Below, piece by piece: positions 36,701 through 49,900 of a stretch of 64,000 nucleotides of DNA. Below the pieces are notes generated by a model that did no database searches, had not been told where the DNA came from, and was given only the letters and a program-made list of their open reading frames with translations. How positions within the stretch are numbered: the first letter of the stretch is position 1; each line of letters opens with the position of its first letter. A program made the position numbers and the translations under genes. Where the stretch lies: contig NW_024881322.1 of NCBI RefSeq assembly GCF_018691265.1, positions 6,386,001-6,450,000 on the forward strand. The letters are read 5' to 3'. This stretch comes from Tyto alba (taxonomy: Eukaryota > Chordata > Aves > Strigiformes > Tytonidae).

Positions 36701-39700
36701 TATTCCAGCGAGAAGGATTTGTCACTGCTGTAACGTTGTGGGTAAGAGGGCTGGTCTCGGAGGTCCCTTGGATACCCCTCTGTTTTTTTGCAGGCTGTGG
36801 GAGAGCTGAGCCTCCTGCGTTCCCGCAGCGGGGGCAGCCCCGCTGGGCAGGAGCCCGGGACTGCCAGGGCACCCTTACAGGGTGCTTTCCCTTTAGTTTG
36901 GAGTCACTGTTTAGAAAAGCAGCTATTTTGGAAGAGCCCTTTTTTTTGGCGGGACGGCCTTTTAATCTAACAAAAAGGCATTTCTCTCTATCTTCTTTAG
37001 CTTCTAAGAGCAGCTTTGTTCTGGCAGTTTTGCGGCTGGTTGCAGCTCCAAGGAAAGGAAAAGAGACAGAAGAGACAACAAGGTACCCAAACACCGAGAG
37101 AGGGGGTGCCTATGTGGCAGGTTACCTCGCTAAAAGATGAAACAAAGCCAATTGGAAATTCTACCTCTATCAAACCCAGCTCTGAAACCTGGATCCAAGT
37201 GAGAGGGTTTTTTTCACTGTAGTGGAACTTGGAAGAAAATGTGTGGCTCCATGTCCAGCAAAACATGATGTTCTTTCCAGAAAGAAGCTGTGTGTTTCCA
37301 GGCACTTCACATCAAGGCAAAGGAAGTAGAATACTTGATTTGCAGAACTGCTGGTGTACAAACAGAACAGCGCTTTGGATATGCATCCAGGGGTGTTGGA
37401 AATCAACATTTAAGTCCCACTGGTGCATTAGGGAAAAAAGACCTCAGAATTTGGTAAACTTACAAGATGGACTTTTCACAAAAAATGCCTTTGGATATAT
37501 TTGTTCCTCTCTAATCTGTCACACTGTGGGCCACTATGAAAGTTAAACAAGCTTTTATTTTTGTGGTACTCTCCGTTTTGAAAAACAAAATTAAGATGAT
37601 ATCTTTGAAAATTACAATGGGAAGGTGGAAAAAGGGATCACGTTTCAGTGTGTGGTGTTGGAGCCTGAAAGCATGGAAAGAATGGTCCACGATCCCAGAA
37701 TTGCACCTTTTATTGCACAGACCCAATTAAAAATAGCGTTCCTGTGTGTCTTAATTTCCTGCACAGGAGCCACAGGACTACTTGATAAGCAGACACGCTC
37801 GCTAAAGAATAGCTTTACTACTTGCAGTTTCTTAGGGGAACCATTAGAAAATGTGTTTATCTTGATTCTCAAGGGAAATACCAGAATGGTATTGTCCAAA
37901 ATCACTACCTAGGCAGTGATGATTTTTTTAACTGTTTAGCACAGCTTGAGAAAAGGCATATTTCATGCAATGCTGGGAACTGATTGTTGCTGTAGTGGGG
38001 ACTAAGAGGAACTTAAGAGTCATTTGTGTTAAATTAAAAAAAAAAAAACCACAAAGCACTTAAAGTATTGAAATGGCCAGCCTGTATGTTTATTATCTTT
38101 GGGCCCAAGCAGTAAAAAAAAAAAAAAAGTCTGTTCTACTTCTGCTCTCTAACTGCAGGGGAAATGGCCTTCAGTGGACCGAAAGGGCAGTAACACTGCT
38201 GTTTTCCTGTCATCACCTCCTTTATATCCTCAGAGGGGCAGCCAGCACGCAGACCAGCCAGGTAGTGACGTGGTTAGTCCACAAAACGAGCACCAGCCGT
38301 GTACCCACATGCTCACCTACTGCCCCATAGAGCCCGTCCAGGTGGGACTTTTGGGGGTCTGCAGCCTAGCTCTGTTCGCTGCGGATGCTTTCTGAAACTG
38401 GATGTGCTCTCTTTACACTAGTGCTATGCAAGGATGCTCTCTTTTGGTCACGGGCATGCTGGAGGACTCTCAGGAGACGTAGCCGCAATGAGTTCTCTAT
38501 AGAGTGACCCACAGGCTTTGAGCAGCTCCACCAGTTTAAATTCTTGTGGGAAACACTCAAGTAACACTTGAGCCTGTAGATGCTTGGAGAGATTTTCCAT
38601 TAAGAAAAAAGAAAAAATTAATGTGGCTTGTTTTGTTTGTGGGTGTTTAATCACTGTTTTGATAAATTTCTGTTAGTCAGCAGGCTGGTCCTGCAATAAG
38701 CTGATCTGTGAGCTTTTGTAATGGATACTTAACAATTTAGTGTGCCAGTTTGCACCAGTTTCTCTTAGCCTTTGATTGTGCCATCCACTCGTATTGTTCT
38801 GCCAGACATACTTGCGATCCAGCCCTATAATCAGGAGCCTGGAAAGAGTGGCTGTGCTGCATTTCCACAGCATATGTCATCCCAGAGCTACTGCATCGCC
38901 ATCCTCCAAATCCTGGACTTCATCTCTCCCCATGCCAAGTCAGATAGAGAACTCAGGAAAGGAAAAGGTCAGCCATACAGAAAATGTGACATTTATAAAA
39001 ATAGACAGGTTGGAAAAGGATTTGCTGTTTAAGACAGACACAATTAGAGTAGCCTTGCCTCTCCAGGCTCAAGCGAGCGTGACTTTGCCAGAGCAGCTAG
39101 AAAGTGGATGCAGGGGCAGCGAGCCTGGGCACGGCAGAGCCAGTCCACGTTCCCAGTATCGTAAAGGATTCCACCACTGGTTTGCAGCCCATCCCATGTG
39201 TTGTACCAGTAACACTGGAGAGGTTAGCAGCTCCGTGTAACCTAGAGAAATAAAACCACCCCCTCTTAACTCCAGCCGGTGAAGGAAGGATCACAACAGA
39301 GCAAATTACCGGGAACGTTTCACAGGAAGCGCTTGGTGCTCCAGAGCCCTACCGAGAGCAGCATTCAGTGTGTGACTGGAAAAGTGTAGGTGTGTGTGAG
39401 ACAGAAAAAAAGATTGTGGGGGGCGAGTGGAAGAAGATACTTCTTTTCTTCCAATTATTATTATTTTTGATCCATCTGGTGTTTAAATCAGCTTTGCCAA
39501 GTCATAAGAAAAAGATCTGCTCTTCAACAGTATTGCTGTGAGTCCCAGCTGATTTATGTTCACAGATCATTAGGGAAGTATTTGGAGAGGAAACAGCCCT
39601 TTTAGGACCAGGAAAAGCCTCACAACTTTCCACTTCTTAAGCTATGTGGAAAGCAATCCGAAGTTTATAGGATCAGCCGTCCACTCTGACCTCACTGCTA

Positions 39701-42578
39701 CCTAAAAGGAACTGAGAATATTCTTTTCTTAAACTATTATATTATTAAAGGTGGTCAGATCTCAGTGGGTTCAGAAAAATCTAAAAAGTCCTTACATAGG
39801 TAAAATACAGATTCTAAATATAATATAGATAATTACAAAAATTAATTATGTTTCTAGTGTTCACTTTTTGCCATATTAAAATTTTGTCTAAACTGACATA
39901 TATTTATCAGCCTATTCCAGGAACACGTTTTGTTATGCAGTGTGGAAATTCAGATTGGAACAAATACTGATATTTTATATAAATTCATGAGTTGAAATTT
40001 AATTTTCTAAAAAATAATTGCTTGTTTCTGAAAAGTATTATAGCAATTATCTGGGAACAGTTTTTACTTAAAGACTTTGTCCAAGGATTTTTCCAGATTT
40101 CTGTAAGCAGTAATTACTGAAGAGCTGTATCAAACCTGTGGGGATGTATAAGTTAAGTCCATGATACAGAAAGAACTGGAAACATTCATCTTTAAAGACT
40201 GAATATTTCAAAACTTCTAATTTTCCCATCTTAGGAAAGTCAGCTTCAGAAAAGGTTCTGGCTTTTTATCCCACCATTGAATAAAGACTTTTCACATCTT
40301 TTTAAATTCTAGGAATTTTTAGAATAAACTAGAGAAGAGGACGGATGGCTCTTTCCCAAACTGTAAGGCTTTCCTTTTCTGTTTCCTAGTGAGTGTTTTA
40401 ATATCCTCAACCACTGCTATGTGTAAATTTATATTAATGTGAGATTTCAGGGTGGTTGTCTGTGAACAGTGATTTCATTATTCCTTCATTAAAGCTCCCG
40501 GGTAGATAATGTAATTCAGAGCATTTTGCTTAACAGAAATATAATTTCAGGTTTTCCACAGCTAGTTTTAGAATTTGAAGTTATACAACATTTCCATTAA
40601 ATTGCAGAAATTAGAAGTACAAAGCAATGTTTAATTCTCTTTTTTTGCCATTGCAAATAAAAAGTGCAACTTTCTGCAGCGAATGTCAAGCAGCCAAAAT
40701 TTGTTCCTCCTGTACAAATGCCAGGGGACCCTGAACGTGTAGAGATTCACGTTATGGGGAATGGGGAGTATTTCCACTGACCAAAGAAGGCTCCGTTCTG
40801 CTTTCCTGTTGCTCCCACTGAAATAACTTGGGGGGAGATGGAGGGGAAGTTTGGACACCGTGATGTCCCCACGAGGACCTGCCTTGTGAAGTGCTGGAGC
40901 CTCGTACTGCTGGTACCTCACGGTGCTTTTGGAGTGGCGATGGAAAGAAAGCTTTCTATAGATAGGGCTAGTTTCTCTATTCAACTGTAACATGCTGCAC
41001 ATCTGTAACCATTGAACATGGGCATTACAGACCTCAGAGACAGCAGAAAAAATGACATGAAATCCAAGTCAGCCCATGCTGAGCATCTCTGTCACTTTGC
41101 AGCACCTGTCATTTGAAGCCTGTGAGCAGTCCCATTGAGTCGGACTCTGTAGCATGACAGGGAAATACCGATTTAGAGGAATAGAGGGATGTTTTCTTTA
41201 ATCCTAAAATGGTCCTGGTAAAGAAAGGCACTTAAGATTGGCTCAAAACATATACTTAACCTTATATTTATTTGTTAAGCAATGTATAAAGATGTCATAA
41301 CTCTAGTTGAACCTAAGTCTAGGCATAATTTTAAAGCATCTGCTAAATTGTATCAGGGGCAGATATGCTATTCTTCCAAGCAACATTGTTATTTCTCCAA
41401 GGATGATGAATCTGCACCCTCTGTTCTGTTACAACAGTAGGTTTGATATCTCCCCCTTCTTAATTACCCTTTAGAAATACAAATGTTTAAAACTAATCAT
41501 TGCTCCTTTCAAACAGCTGTCTTGAGCTCCTTCAGCTCACCAGATGTTTGCTCTCTTGTAGCCTTTCTCAGGCATCCACTAGCAGCCACTGTCAGACAGG
41601 ACAGCTTGTCAGAGCTCTGGCTGGGCCAGGGCCTCCTGTTCTTCTGTGTTTTCGATGAAGTAAATATTACGTTTTAAGTTCAAAGTAGCATGGTTATTTA
41701 GGTTTTGCAAGTTTTGCTAAAAATTGCAAGGTATAAGTGAAGAAACTTAATTTCTTACCACTTAAAATATTGACTCTGTCATTCTTGAAAACCCATACTG
41801 GCAAAATGGGAAATTATGTCTTCAATTTATCTTAAACACTGATTTGAAATATAACTTAGGAATAAAGTACTGCAAAACAGCCCATTTTCTACCCAAGCCC
41901 TTTGGATAGCTTTCTCAAACCTAGTCTGCTATTTAATTTTGATATGAAGTCACTTTTCTTCCAAGAAGAACAGGCAGCACAACATCCAGGTATTATGAGA
42001 AGCATTTACTGGAAGGTGGCTTTGTATGGGAACTGTTGCACGTGTGCTATGATATATCTGTGGTGTAACTGTTGTCTGGTTGTCAGTGTCAACAGTTTCA
42101 ATCTGGAGAGCAGATGTACGGCGAGATCTCAGCATGCCAGGTCCTGCATCTGGACAAATATACTCTTGATGATCGTTTCTTCCTTCTCATTTTAGGATCT
42201 TTGTGTTGGGGTGATTTTATATGTTCACTAATGCACTCTCCACCTTTCCCTTCCTTCATTGGTCTGCATATGTACATTACATCCAAATTTACTGTCTGTT
42301 GTGTTTTTCATGTTGGATACATGGTGTCTTTGTTATCCCCTGAGCTGATTACACCCAGCGCCCAAGGTTGCATTTCTCTGATGTCCTGTAATGGACCCTT
42401 ACTGAGCTGTTTATAGCTCTGGGACCTCTGATACCATCCTGTGCCTGTACTTCTTAATGCTGTGTTTTATTCTGTGGTCATAGACTGTTCATTATATAAA
42501 CAATAACCACTTATTATCATTATCAGTTATGAAATCAATATAATAGATGTTAGATCCCACAATCTTACAGTGCTGAGT
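33705..42578. other. Gene-free stretch
   Basis: I find no supported gene. A GC-rich, stop-poor region at about 36,690-37,140 has open frames on both strands, but none resembles a known protein. From 39,700 to 40,650 the DNA is strongly AT-rich. Short A runs occur at 38,035-38,048 and 38,115-38,128. A block at about 41,080-41,165 vaguely recalls old LINE sequence but is not callable. Confidence 0.5.
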
Positions 42579-42601
42579 AGGTAGGTAATAGTTACCTACC
42601 T
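42579..42601. repeat. Perfect inverted repeat, 10-bp stem, 3-nt loop
   Basis: AGGTAGGTAA (42,579-42,588) is followed by TAG and then by its exact reverse complement TTACCTACCT (42,592-42,601). In single-stranded form this would fold into a tight hairpin. No T-run, known non-coding RNA or miRNA-length stem surrounds it, so no function is assigned. Confidence 0.9.
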
Positions 42602-43650
42602 GGTCATTAGATAATTGCTGTTACAAGCAAAACCACACCTCTACACGGGCCAGATAGGGTCTGAGGTCTGCTTCAAGGCTAAATAACACAACCTTGATTT
42701 CTCCCACCCATATTTTTTTCCTATAACCTTTCCTCTCTCTACTGTGATATAGATGTGAAACATGGTATGAAGGAGCTTTTAACACCGGCATCTGTAGGTA
42801 CGCTGCATGGTCAGCGAACACATTATCTCCAAAAAAGGCACATGTAAACAATGTCAGAGGTCTGCAGGTCCTGCAGAGCCCTTGAGCCCTGGGAAGCTCT
42901 GAAGAACAGCCTCGTATCACACAAACTAGAAGTCTGCCTCTCTCATATACAGGAGCGGTTTTACAGGTAAGAGCAAACCCTCAGCTTCACCCTTCAGTTT
43001 GGTGTCTGCCACTATTAAATGGACCACGGAGCTGAAATGGCCCTGCTGAAGCGAGAGGTGTCCCCATGGAGGTGGGCAGGTGGCCTGGCAGGATGAGCAA
43101 GGCTTCACTGCTGCCTGTACCATGTCTCTGCTTCGCGAAGGGCGGGCAGGATTGGTAGCAAAGCAATCTTTATGACCACTAAACACACAGGAAAAGGTTA
43201 ATTGGATTACGGCATCCTTCCAATAAAAGAACTTATAATTTTGGGATGCACAAAGTTAAACAGCCATTGATAACCAAAGTAGAACTTAACTCATTGACCC
43301 ATCTAGCAGTACTAGTAGTCTTCCCAATGCTAGAGAAAATATCCATGCTAGAGAGGATATTTGTAACATCACCTGAGGAGGGAGCACCTTCTGTACGCTG
43401 GGCCTCTGGTCTCCCCATTCATCATTTCTGGAGGAAAAGGGAAAGAAGAGAGCAAGAGGTTGAGAAAATGCCTTCTGATCACCTAGATGAAGCACACTCC
43501 TCCATTGTCACCCTGGCTTGCTAGTCACTTAAGGCAGCAGCAACATGGTGGTTTTGAAAGGGGCTTCCTTTGGGCTTCTGTGTGCCTGGGGCAATCCCAG
43601 GCGATAAAGATGCTCCCTGTCCCCTCAAGCATTGGCACAAGGCTGGAGTG

Positions 43651-43806
43651 GTTTTTTTGTTTGGTTTTTTTTTTTGTTTGTTTTGTTTTGTTTTGTTTTG
43701 TTTTGTTTTTGTTTGTTTGTTTTGTTTTTTTTTTTGTTGTTGTTGTTTTTTGTTGTTGTTTTTGTTTGTTTGTTTTGTTTTGTTTTTTGTTTTTTGTTTT
43801 TTTTTT
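43651..43806. repeat. (TTTTG)n / (TTG)n low-complexity tract
   Basis: About 156 bp made almost only of T and G: consecutive TTTTG units at about 43,680-43,707, a (TTG)n block near 43,735-43,748, then mixed T runs. The strand is purely T/G, so it creates long false open frames of Phe, Val, Cys and Leu in the three forward frames. It is the longest simple repeat in the window. Confidence 0.95.
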
Positions 43807-45012
43807 CTCCTGGGGCTTTATTTGCATGTGTGTTTCAGAGAGGGCAAACACATCTATTTAATATAGATGACTTAAGACTGACGGGTTGAGTTACCAAGAA
43901 CATGCTTCATCTCATGTACCCTAGCAGAGAAGTAGCATTTCTGTGAGGAACTTTGCCAGTGCATCATTACAAACATTGCTCAGGAGAAATGCAGAGGTGG
44001 AGGGCCCAGAGGAGAGGCTGTTTGCCTGACTGTGCAGTGATCACTCCTCAGGACCTTTTAGCTGAAAAATGTCAGTGCTGGAAAATGCCTGGCTGCTCTA
44101 CAGGGACAGAAAGAATTGGTGAGAAGCAGGCCCTGCTTTGGGACCAAAAGGCTCTCTGGTGGAGGGGCAAGAAAGTGACTTTAGCAGGGGAAAAACCATG
44201 CAAAACTACCCACTCCATGCCTCTGTACAAAGGGCATCTTGTCCTCAGAGGAACGGAGGGGAACAGTGCAGACGGCAGCATGGTGAGCTTAGTTTTGGAG
44301 GGACTGAAAATCTCCATATAAGAAAAATCTTTCTGATTAGATTGAATCAATCACAACTGAACAAGCAGCAGACTGGTGCTCCTGAAGGAAAAATATAACC
44401 TGGGGGTGGTTAAGCTTCTCCTAAGGAGTGAAGGAGAGAAAGGGAAATTTATAAGGGTGTGACTTGGGAGAGATATATACATAAAAGGGATGTACGTTCC
44501 TACAGCAAAAAATAAGCTGCATAATAGATTAAACTGGGAATTTGTTGTCACAATTTTAGGGAAAGCATGTTCAGTAATATTTGGTTATTAAAATATTGCC
44601 TGGAAGTAACAAGAAGTTTATCAAGGAATACTGCAAAGCAGGAGTCAGATGTAGCTAGGGAAAAACATTATGTTGAAGGTGTTTTAGCTAGGAATTGTTG
44701 CTAGAAAGGGTTCTGTCCTTAGTGTTTATGTAAAATGGATAAATAGCACTGGGTTCAGCTAGACATTGGGTAATTTTATTTCCTTTCTAGATTTGTTATG
44801 ATACTGGCTTGTGGTGTGCAATGTTGTTATTTCTTCTGGGTAGTAAATGGCTCTGAGCAAAAATAATGTCAAGTGTTTCATCCTATAAATAGAAGATGAC
44901 TGGGTTGTGGCCATTACATTCATTTCCTTTGTTCCCAGGTGATGTTTGAAGTTTCCAGACTTGAAAGGAATCCCTGTCTTATTACAACAGAATCTGGAGA
45001 CTAATAATTATC

Positions 45013-45030
45013 TTTTTTTTTTTTTTTTTT
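45013..45030. repeat. Poly-T tract (18 T)
   Basis: An uninterrupted run of 18 T residues; homopolymer only. Confidence 0.95.
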
Positions 45031-46890
45031 ACCCTCCCTGGTGATAATTGCACTCCTTTTAATATTTTGTTGGAGTTGTCATTTCATTTTTGGTAGTTGG
45101 GGGTGCAGAGGATACTTTCTATTACATTTAGTGCAAACCACATCTTAACTGTACATATCTGCAAAGATCTAGAGAAATATTTTTTTTTCTGCACACTAAT
45201 AATAGGAATAATTCATTTCCTCTGCTAGATGTCATCTACTGTTCTCCAGCACCCCAAAATGTGATTCCTTTTTAACATGAGGCAGGTGAGGGAACTTCCT
45301 TTGGTTCTTCTGGGACCATGCAGTGCACCAAAGTAGAAGGCATCTCTTCCTACTTAAGTCAGGACAACTCTGCTAATATCCTGGACCTATCCACGGGTGG
45401 GGATCAGGCCTACTATGTCTGCTACTTTTCAAAAGTAATATAAACCTCAGGGATCCATTAAAACAAACCCAGGTCTGGGGCTGGCTGTGGTGTGCAGGTA
45501 GGCCATCAGTGCTGAGTAAATTGCTGCAGGACTACCAAAGTCTCAGGAGGAATATTACTGTTGGTCTCCACAATGCATGTGCTGGTTGGAATTTCTCAGT
45601 AAACTAGCTGTTATTTTGTAGCCTAGGATTAAGGTGCTGAAATCAAAATTCCCTTTATCATATAATCCACTGGTGAGTGTGAAGAATTACTGAGTCCAGT
45701 GTGTATTTTTAAAGTAAATTTCCTGGGTGTATTTCTCATTTTTAGTATGCATTAGTTGAGTACTTGGTAGCTGGACTATTTTCCATTTTCCACGGATGTA
45801 TTTTCATGGCAAAATAAGTATTTAATATAACGCTATTGAATTCCTATCACAACAGTTGTCTCTGTCTTAATGCCAATAAGAAATTTAATAGGCCTTGTAC
45901 AGCCTTCTACTAACCTGTGATAAAAACTTATTTAAATGAATTGGATATCATCTCCTTATAATTGTGAATGCCTTTTTCTTGATAGGCAGAGCTGAGTATA
46001 TAATTTCTTTCCAGCAACCTTCAGAGGTAATAGGAACAACTTTCAATTAATTGCAACTGTCTTGGTAAATCTGATCTTTCTAACTGAGCCAAGACTGTGC
46101 AATAATCTTCACTAAAGCTGCTGCTGAGGAAAATTGCAGACAAAACACATAAATTGGTCGTTAATTGTGTGCTTGTTTGGTTAAAGAGTTTGCGATATTG
46201 TACACTGTTCCTAATATTTTAAGGAGGGAAACAAAAAACCCATGAGACTGGTGTATATTATAGTAGTTTCCAGGAAGCGTAGAAGGATGATTTGAAATGG
46301 GAAAATGCCCAGCCAAACACGAACACATCCCCACTGTGTTTCCAGTTCTTAATCTGTCATACATCAAATTGATCTGCAGTAACTGATGATGTGTTAATTT
46401 TTTCTACTGCAAATATGTCAGGAAACTGTGTAAGCGATTAAGGCAAAAGCGGTATGATTTTTTTTGCTACATTGGAGAAGCGGATTAGATAATGATCCCA
46501 AACCATTAAATCCTTGCATTTTGACAGTCGCCTAGCAGTGTTCCTTGCCATCCTAGTTAAATACATACAGTAAATCATGTGGTGACACTTCCAGCATTCA
46601 AAGTGCATACAGAAGCTGTATATGGGGGAAAGAAACCCTTAGTCTACTTTTCTGTACTCTTTGCAGCACATCTATTTTTAAAACTTCACAGAGGACTTTG
46701 CCCCTGCCCTCTTCAGAGCGTGTACATGTCAGCACTGCTCATCATTTTTATTTTCCTCTGACTAGAGTAACATGTAGAGGGAATTCAAGCAGACATGACA
46801 TGAACACTGTCAGGGTCTGGTGGCAAGCAGGCTTAAGCCATGACTGGAAATGGGATCAGTCTTATTTCCTCCTCCCCCAGCTTGCTTTTT

Positions 46891-46892
<2 letters not shown>

Positions 46893-46921
<29 letters not shown>
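46893..46921. repeat. Poly-T tract (29 T)
   Basis: An uninterrupted run of 29 T residues. Upstream is a short pyrimidine-rich stretch. No element body is recognised. Confidence 0.95.
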
Positions 46922-46925
<4 letters not shown>

Positions 46926-49900
46926 CCTTGCGGTTCTGATCAGCATTGTGTTAGGGAGATTTCCAAAAGCAAGATGGGCTGGAGAAAGTTGAGAGCGGGA
47001 CAGGGGCAGGAGCACACTGAAGCTGCTGGATGGCTGAGGTCGGGTTCAGCCCCGGGAAGCGCGGAGGGTCTGGCCCGAGCACCCTCTCTGCAGCCCGAGC
47101 ACACAGTGAGGAGTGAGGGAGCTGATCCACTGCTTTGTTATGCCTGTCTGAAACCAGTGCAGATGCCATTGAAACCCACGGCTGAATGGGAGTAATACCT
47201 AAGTGAGCTGCTGGTGGTCACGGGCCGAGGTGTGCAGTTGAAACAGGAGTTTATCTGGGGTGAGCTACCAAGGGATGATCGGCAGTTAAGTTGGTGAGAG
47301 GATGTGGGTGCTTCTAGCCACTGGAAATCAATGAGGGTGTTAAACTGGTGGGATTAAACATCTCTAATTGGATGAAGAGAATTGAGCGAATGGCAGCCAA
47401 GCAGGAAGCTCTGGGTACATTTTATTGTGTGCCAGGGCTGTTTTTCAGGACTCATCTGAGCCACGCTCACAATTCCTGCTCCCCTGGCATAGCAGCTCGT
47501 GGCTCCTCACTCCCACAGACACCCTGAGCGTGTCCATCCCCGTCACAGAGCGTCCCTTCCCCGGGCACAGCCAGCTCCGGTGGCATTTTCCTTCTTCCCT
47601 CCCAGCTGGCTCCAGATCAGACCTGCTGTGTGCATATGCACCCGGGGCAGGGGGTGGTTTTTGCTCATCATCTCTGTGCAGATAGTGCCCAGTTGCTCTA
47701 TTTAAGCACTGCAGGAGAGTACACGAGCGCAAGTGGAAGCTTTAACACAACTAGCACTTGCTGAGAAATCAAAGCCTTGTCCTGGCTGTCTGGGTGGGTA
47801 AAGAAGGATTTGGAACCCACTGCAATCCTCATCTCTCTTACCCCACCTCATGGCATAGCCATGTCTGTTCCTCGCAGAAGACTATCTCCCGTTCTGAGAA
47901 ACTTCTCCATTTGGGGGGATTTGGAACGAAGCAGAGCCTGCTCCTCTTGCTTTTGCTTTCCCACCTATTTCATCCTAGCATGCAGAGATGGACAATGCGA
48001 GATCAAATGCATTAGAGGGAACAGGAAGGTAAATGTCTCCTTGCACAGCCTAGGCACTTTAGTAGGATGTGTCACTGCCTTCATCAAACCAAGCAGTGAG
48101 AAAGAACACAGGGGTTGCTAATGGTTTTCAAAGAAACTCATACACTGATTTTTAATTCAACCCAGGCAGCCTGGGTACATTTCACTGGGTACATATAGCT
48201 GGGAGGGGAGATTCAGGCCCAGCTGAGGCCAGGAGGGTGTGCTCTCTGCCCTTCAGGTTTCATTAATTCTCTTTAATGCAGCAACAGAAACTTACATTTA
48301 GGAGTGCAAGGCCTGGGCTATAAAATCTGACAGCTCCTTAATGCAGCCCCAGCCTGTGCCTTACCTCCTCTGCTCTCCTGGAGGAAGGATGCATGCCCCA
48401 CTCCTGCTGCACAGGGGCTATGCGTCAAGTACTGCAGCTAAAGGGAGAAATACCAGGGTTTCCAGATTTTGATGGTCATGGGTAGCCTCCCCTCCTCCCT
48501 GGGGAGGGGAGATGAGGCTGGGTGCCTCAGCATCAGTGGCATATGGCAAGAGCCTAACCCGGAGACAGGCACCCTTCATACCTTTGCTTGTTCGTGTCTA
48601 GAGGCCAGAAAGCTCCACAAATGAGAGTGTGTGAAACATTGCCATTAAGATGTGCGCTCTTGCTACTTAATTCTGTTGCTTGTGGGTTGCTTCCAGAGTA
48701 TTTTTCTCCTTGGCCACAGGGGTTGGGCCTTCTCTGTTTTTTTTTCCTGCCTCACAGCTCCCAGCTACCTTTCCAAATTGTGATTGGTTTCAAACACTTG
48801 CTCAGCCATCCTTGATGCTGAGCTTGGCTTCTTTCTTCTATCTTAACAGTCTCTTCTCCTTTGATAGCAAGGTTATATACTTTCTCACACTGTCAAGTAT
48901 CTGCTCCTCTTCTCTTCCTTTTCTCTGAGCTCCTCATCAGAAATTTCACATTGCCATCAAGCCTAATGGTGCTTACAAACTGGGGTGTTTTACATTTACT
49001 TTTGGTGTTTTTTATTTTCCCCCTTCTTGTGCACTCAAAGCTGCAGGCTGCCAGGCTGGGGGGGGGTGGGAAGGGGGAGAAAGCGGGGGGAAGCCATTAA
49101 TTTTATAGGCTCTGAGTAACTGAGTTTGCTGAGGTTGCACTAGTGAAAGCAAAGCAACCTGCAGTGCAGAAATGAACCTGGGCTTTCCAGCTGCAAACAG
49201 CTCTATGATGTGACTGGAGTTGGGAAACTTTCCCTGTGGCTCTGCTCTCCTGATCTGGGGCTTGTGCAAATGCAGTGGATTCGGCTCCAGGATTACTGAC
49301 CTCAGCACCTAAGTGCCACAGGGTGGCTACTTGCCAGGGTGCAGCAGCCACCTATGCTGGCCCCTGAGGAGCTCAGCTCTGGAGATCATCTGGTGTTCTT
49401 GCTGTGGACAGAGGAAGACAGGAACGCAAACCTTTGTCAGTGGCAAACAGTGAGGTAAAAAGTTGTCAATGAGTCATGCTGAAAATCAATATTTCTTTTG
49501 CAGGTTGGAGGAGGTGATCACAAGAAAGATGGATGTTGATGTATGACCCATACCAGCCTGTTCCCCCACGTCCCGTGGGAATACACCTTTGCCTGATGCA
49601 GCAAAGTGCGCAGGCGGGCGCCAGAGTTGGCATGCTCCCCTGGGTGTTGGTGCTGTAGGTTAAAGGACACTTCTCAGGCACAAAGCAAAGATCAACCAGG
49701 GACAGAGTGATCAGCTCTTTCTGGAAGGAGCGCGCAGGAAATGTGGTAAGGCAAACTAAGGCTATATTAAGGAAAAATGGAGAACCTGGAGATGTCGGAA
49801 CTGTGATCAGGCTGTGATTCACTCTCATGTTAAGCTGACTGAAGTGCAAGTTGCTGGCTAAAAAATAACTTTTTGGAAGGTATATTGAAAGGCATTTTTT

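Noticed and set aside
36651..37140. Open frames of about 147 codons on both strands
   Set aside because: The paired sense and antisense frames reflect local composition. A pyrimidine tract and AG near 36,792 resemble an acceptor, but no matching donor or known protein supports an exon.
43487..43889. Several overlapping open frames rich in Phe, Val and Cys
   Set aside because: They are created by the T/G simple repeat, which contains almost no stop codon in any forward frame.
47700..47760. TATTTAAG string after a GC-richer block
   Set aside because: A TATA-like match alone in AT-leaning DNA is weak, and no initiator, exon or CpG cluster supports it.
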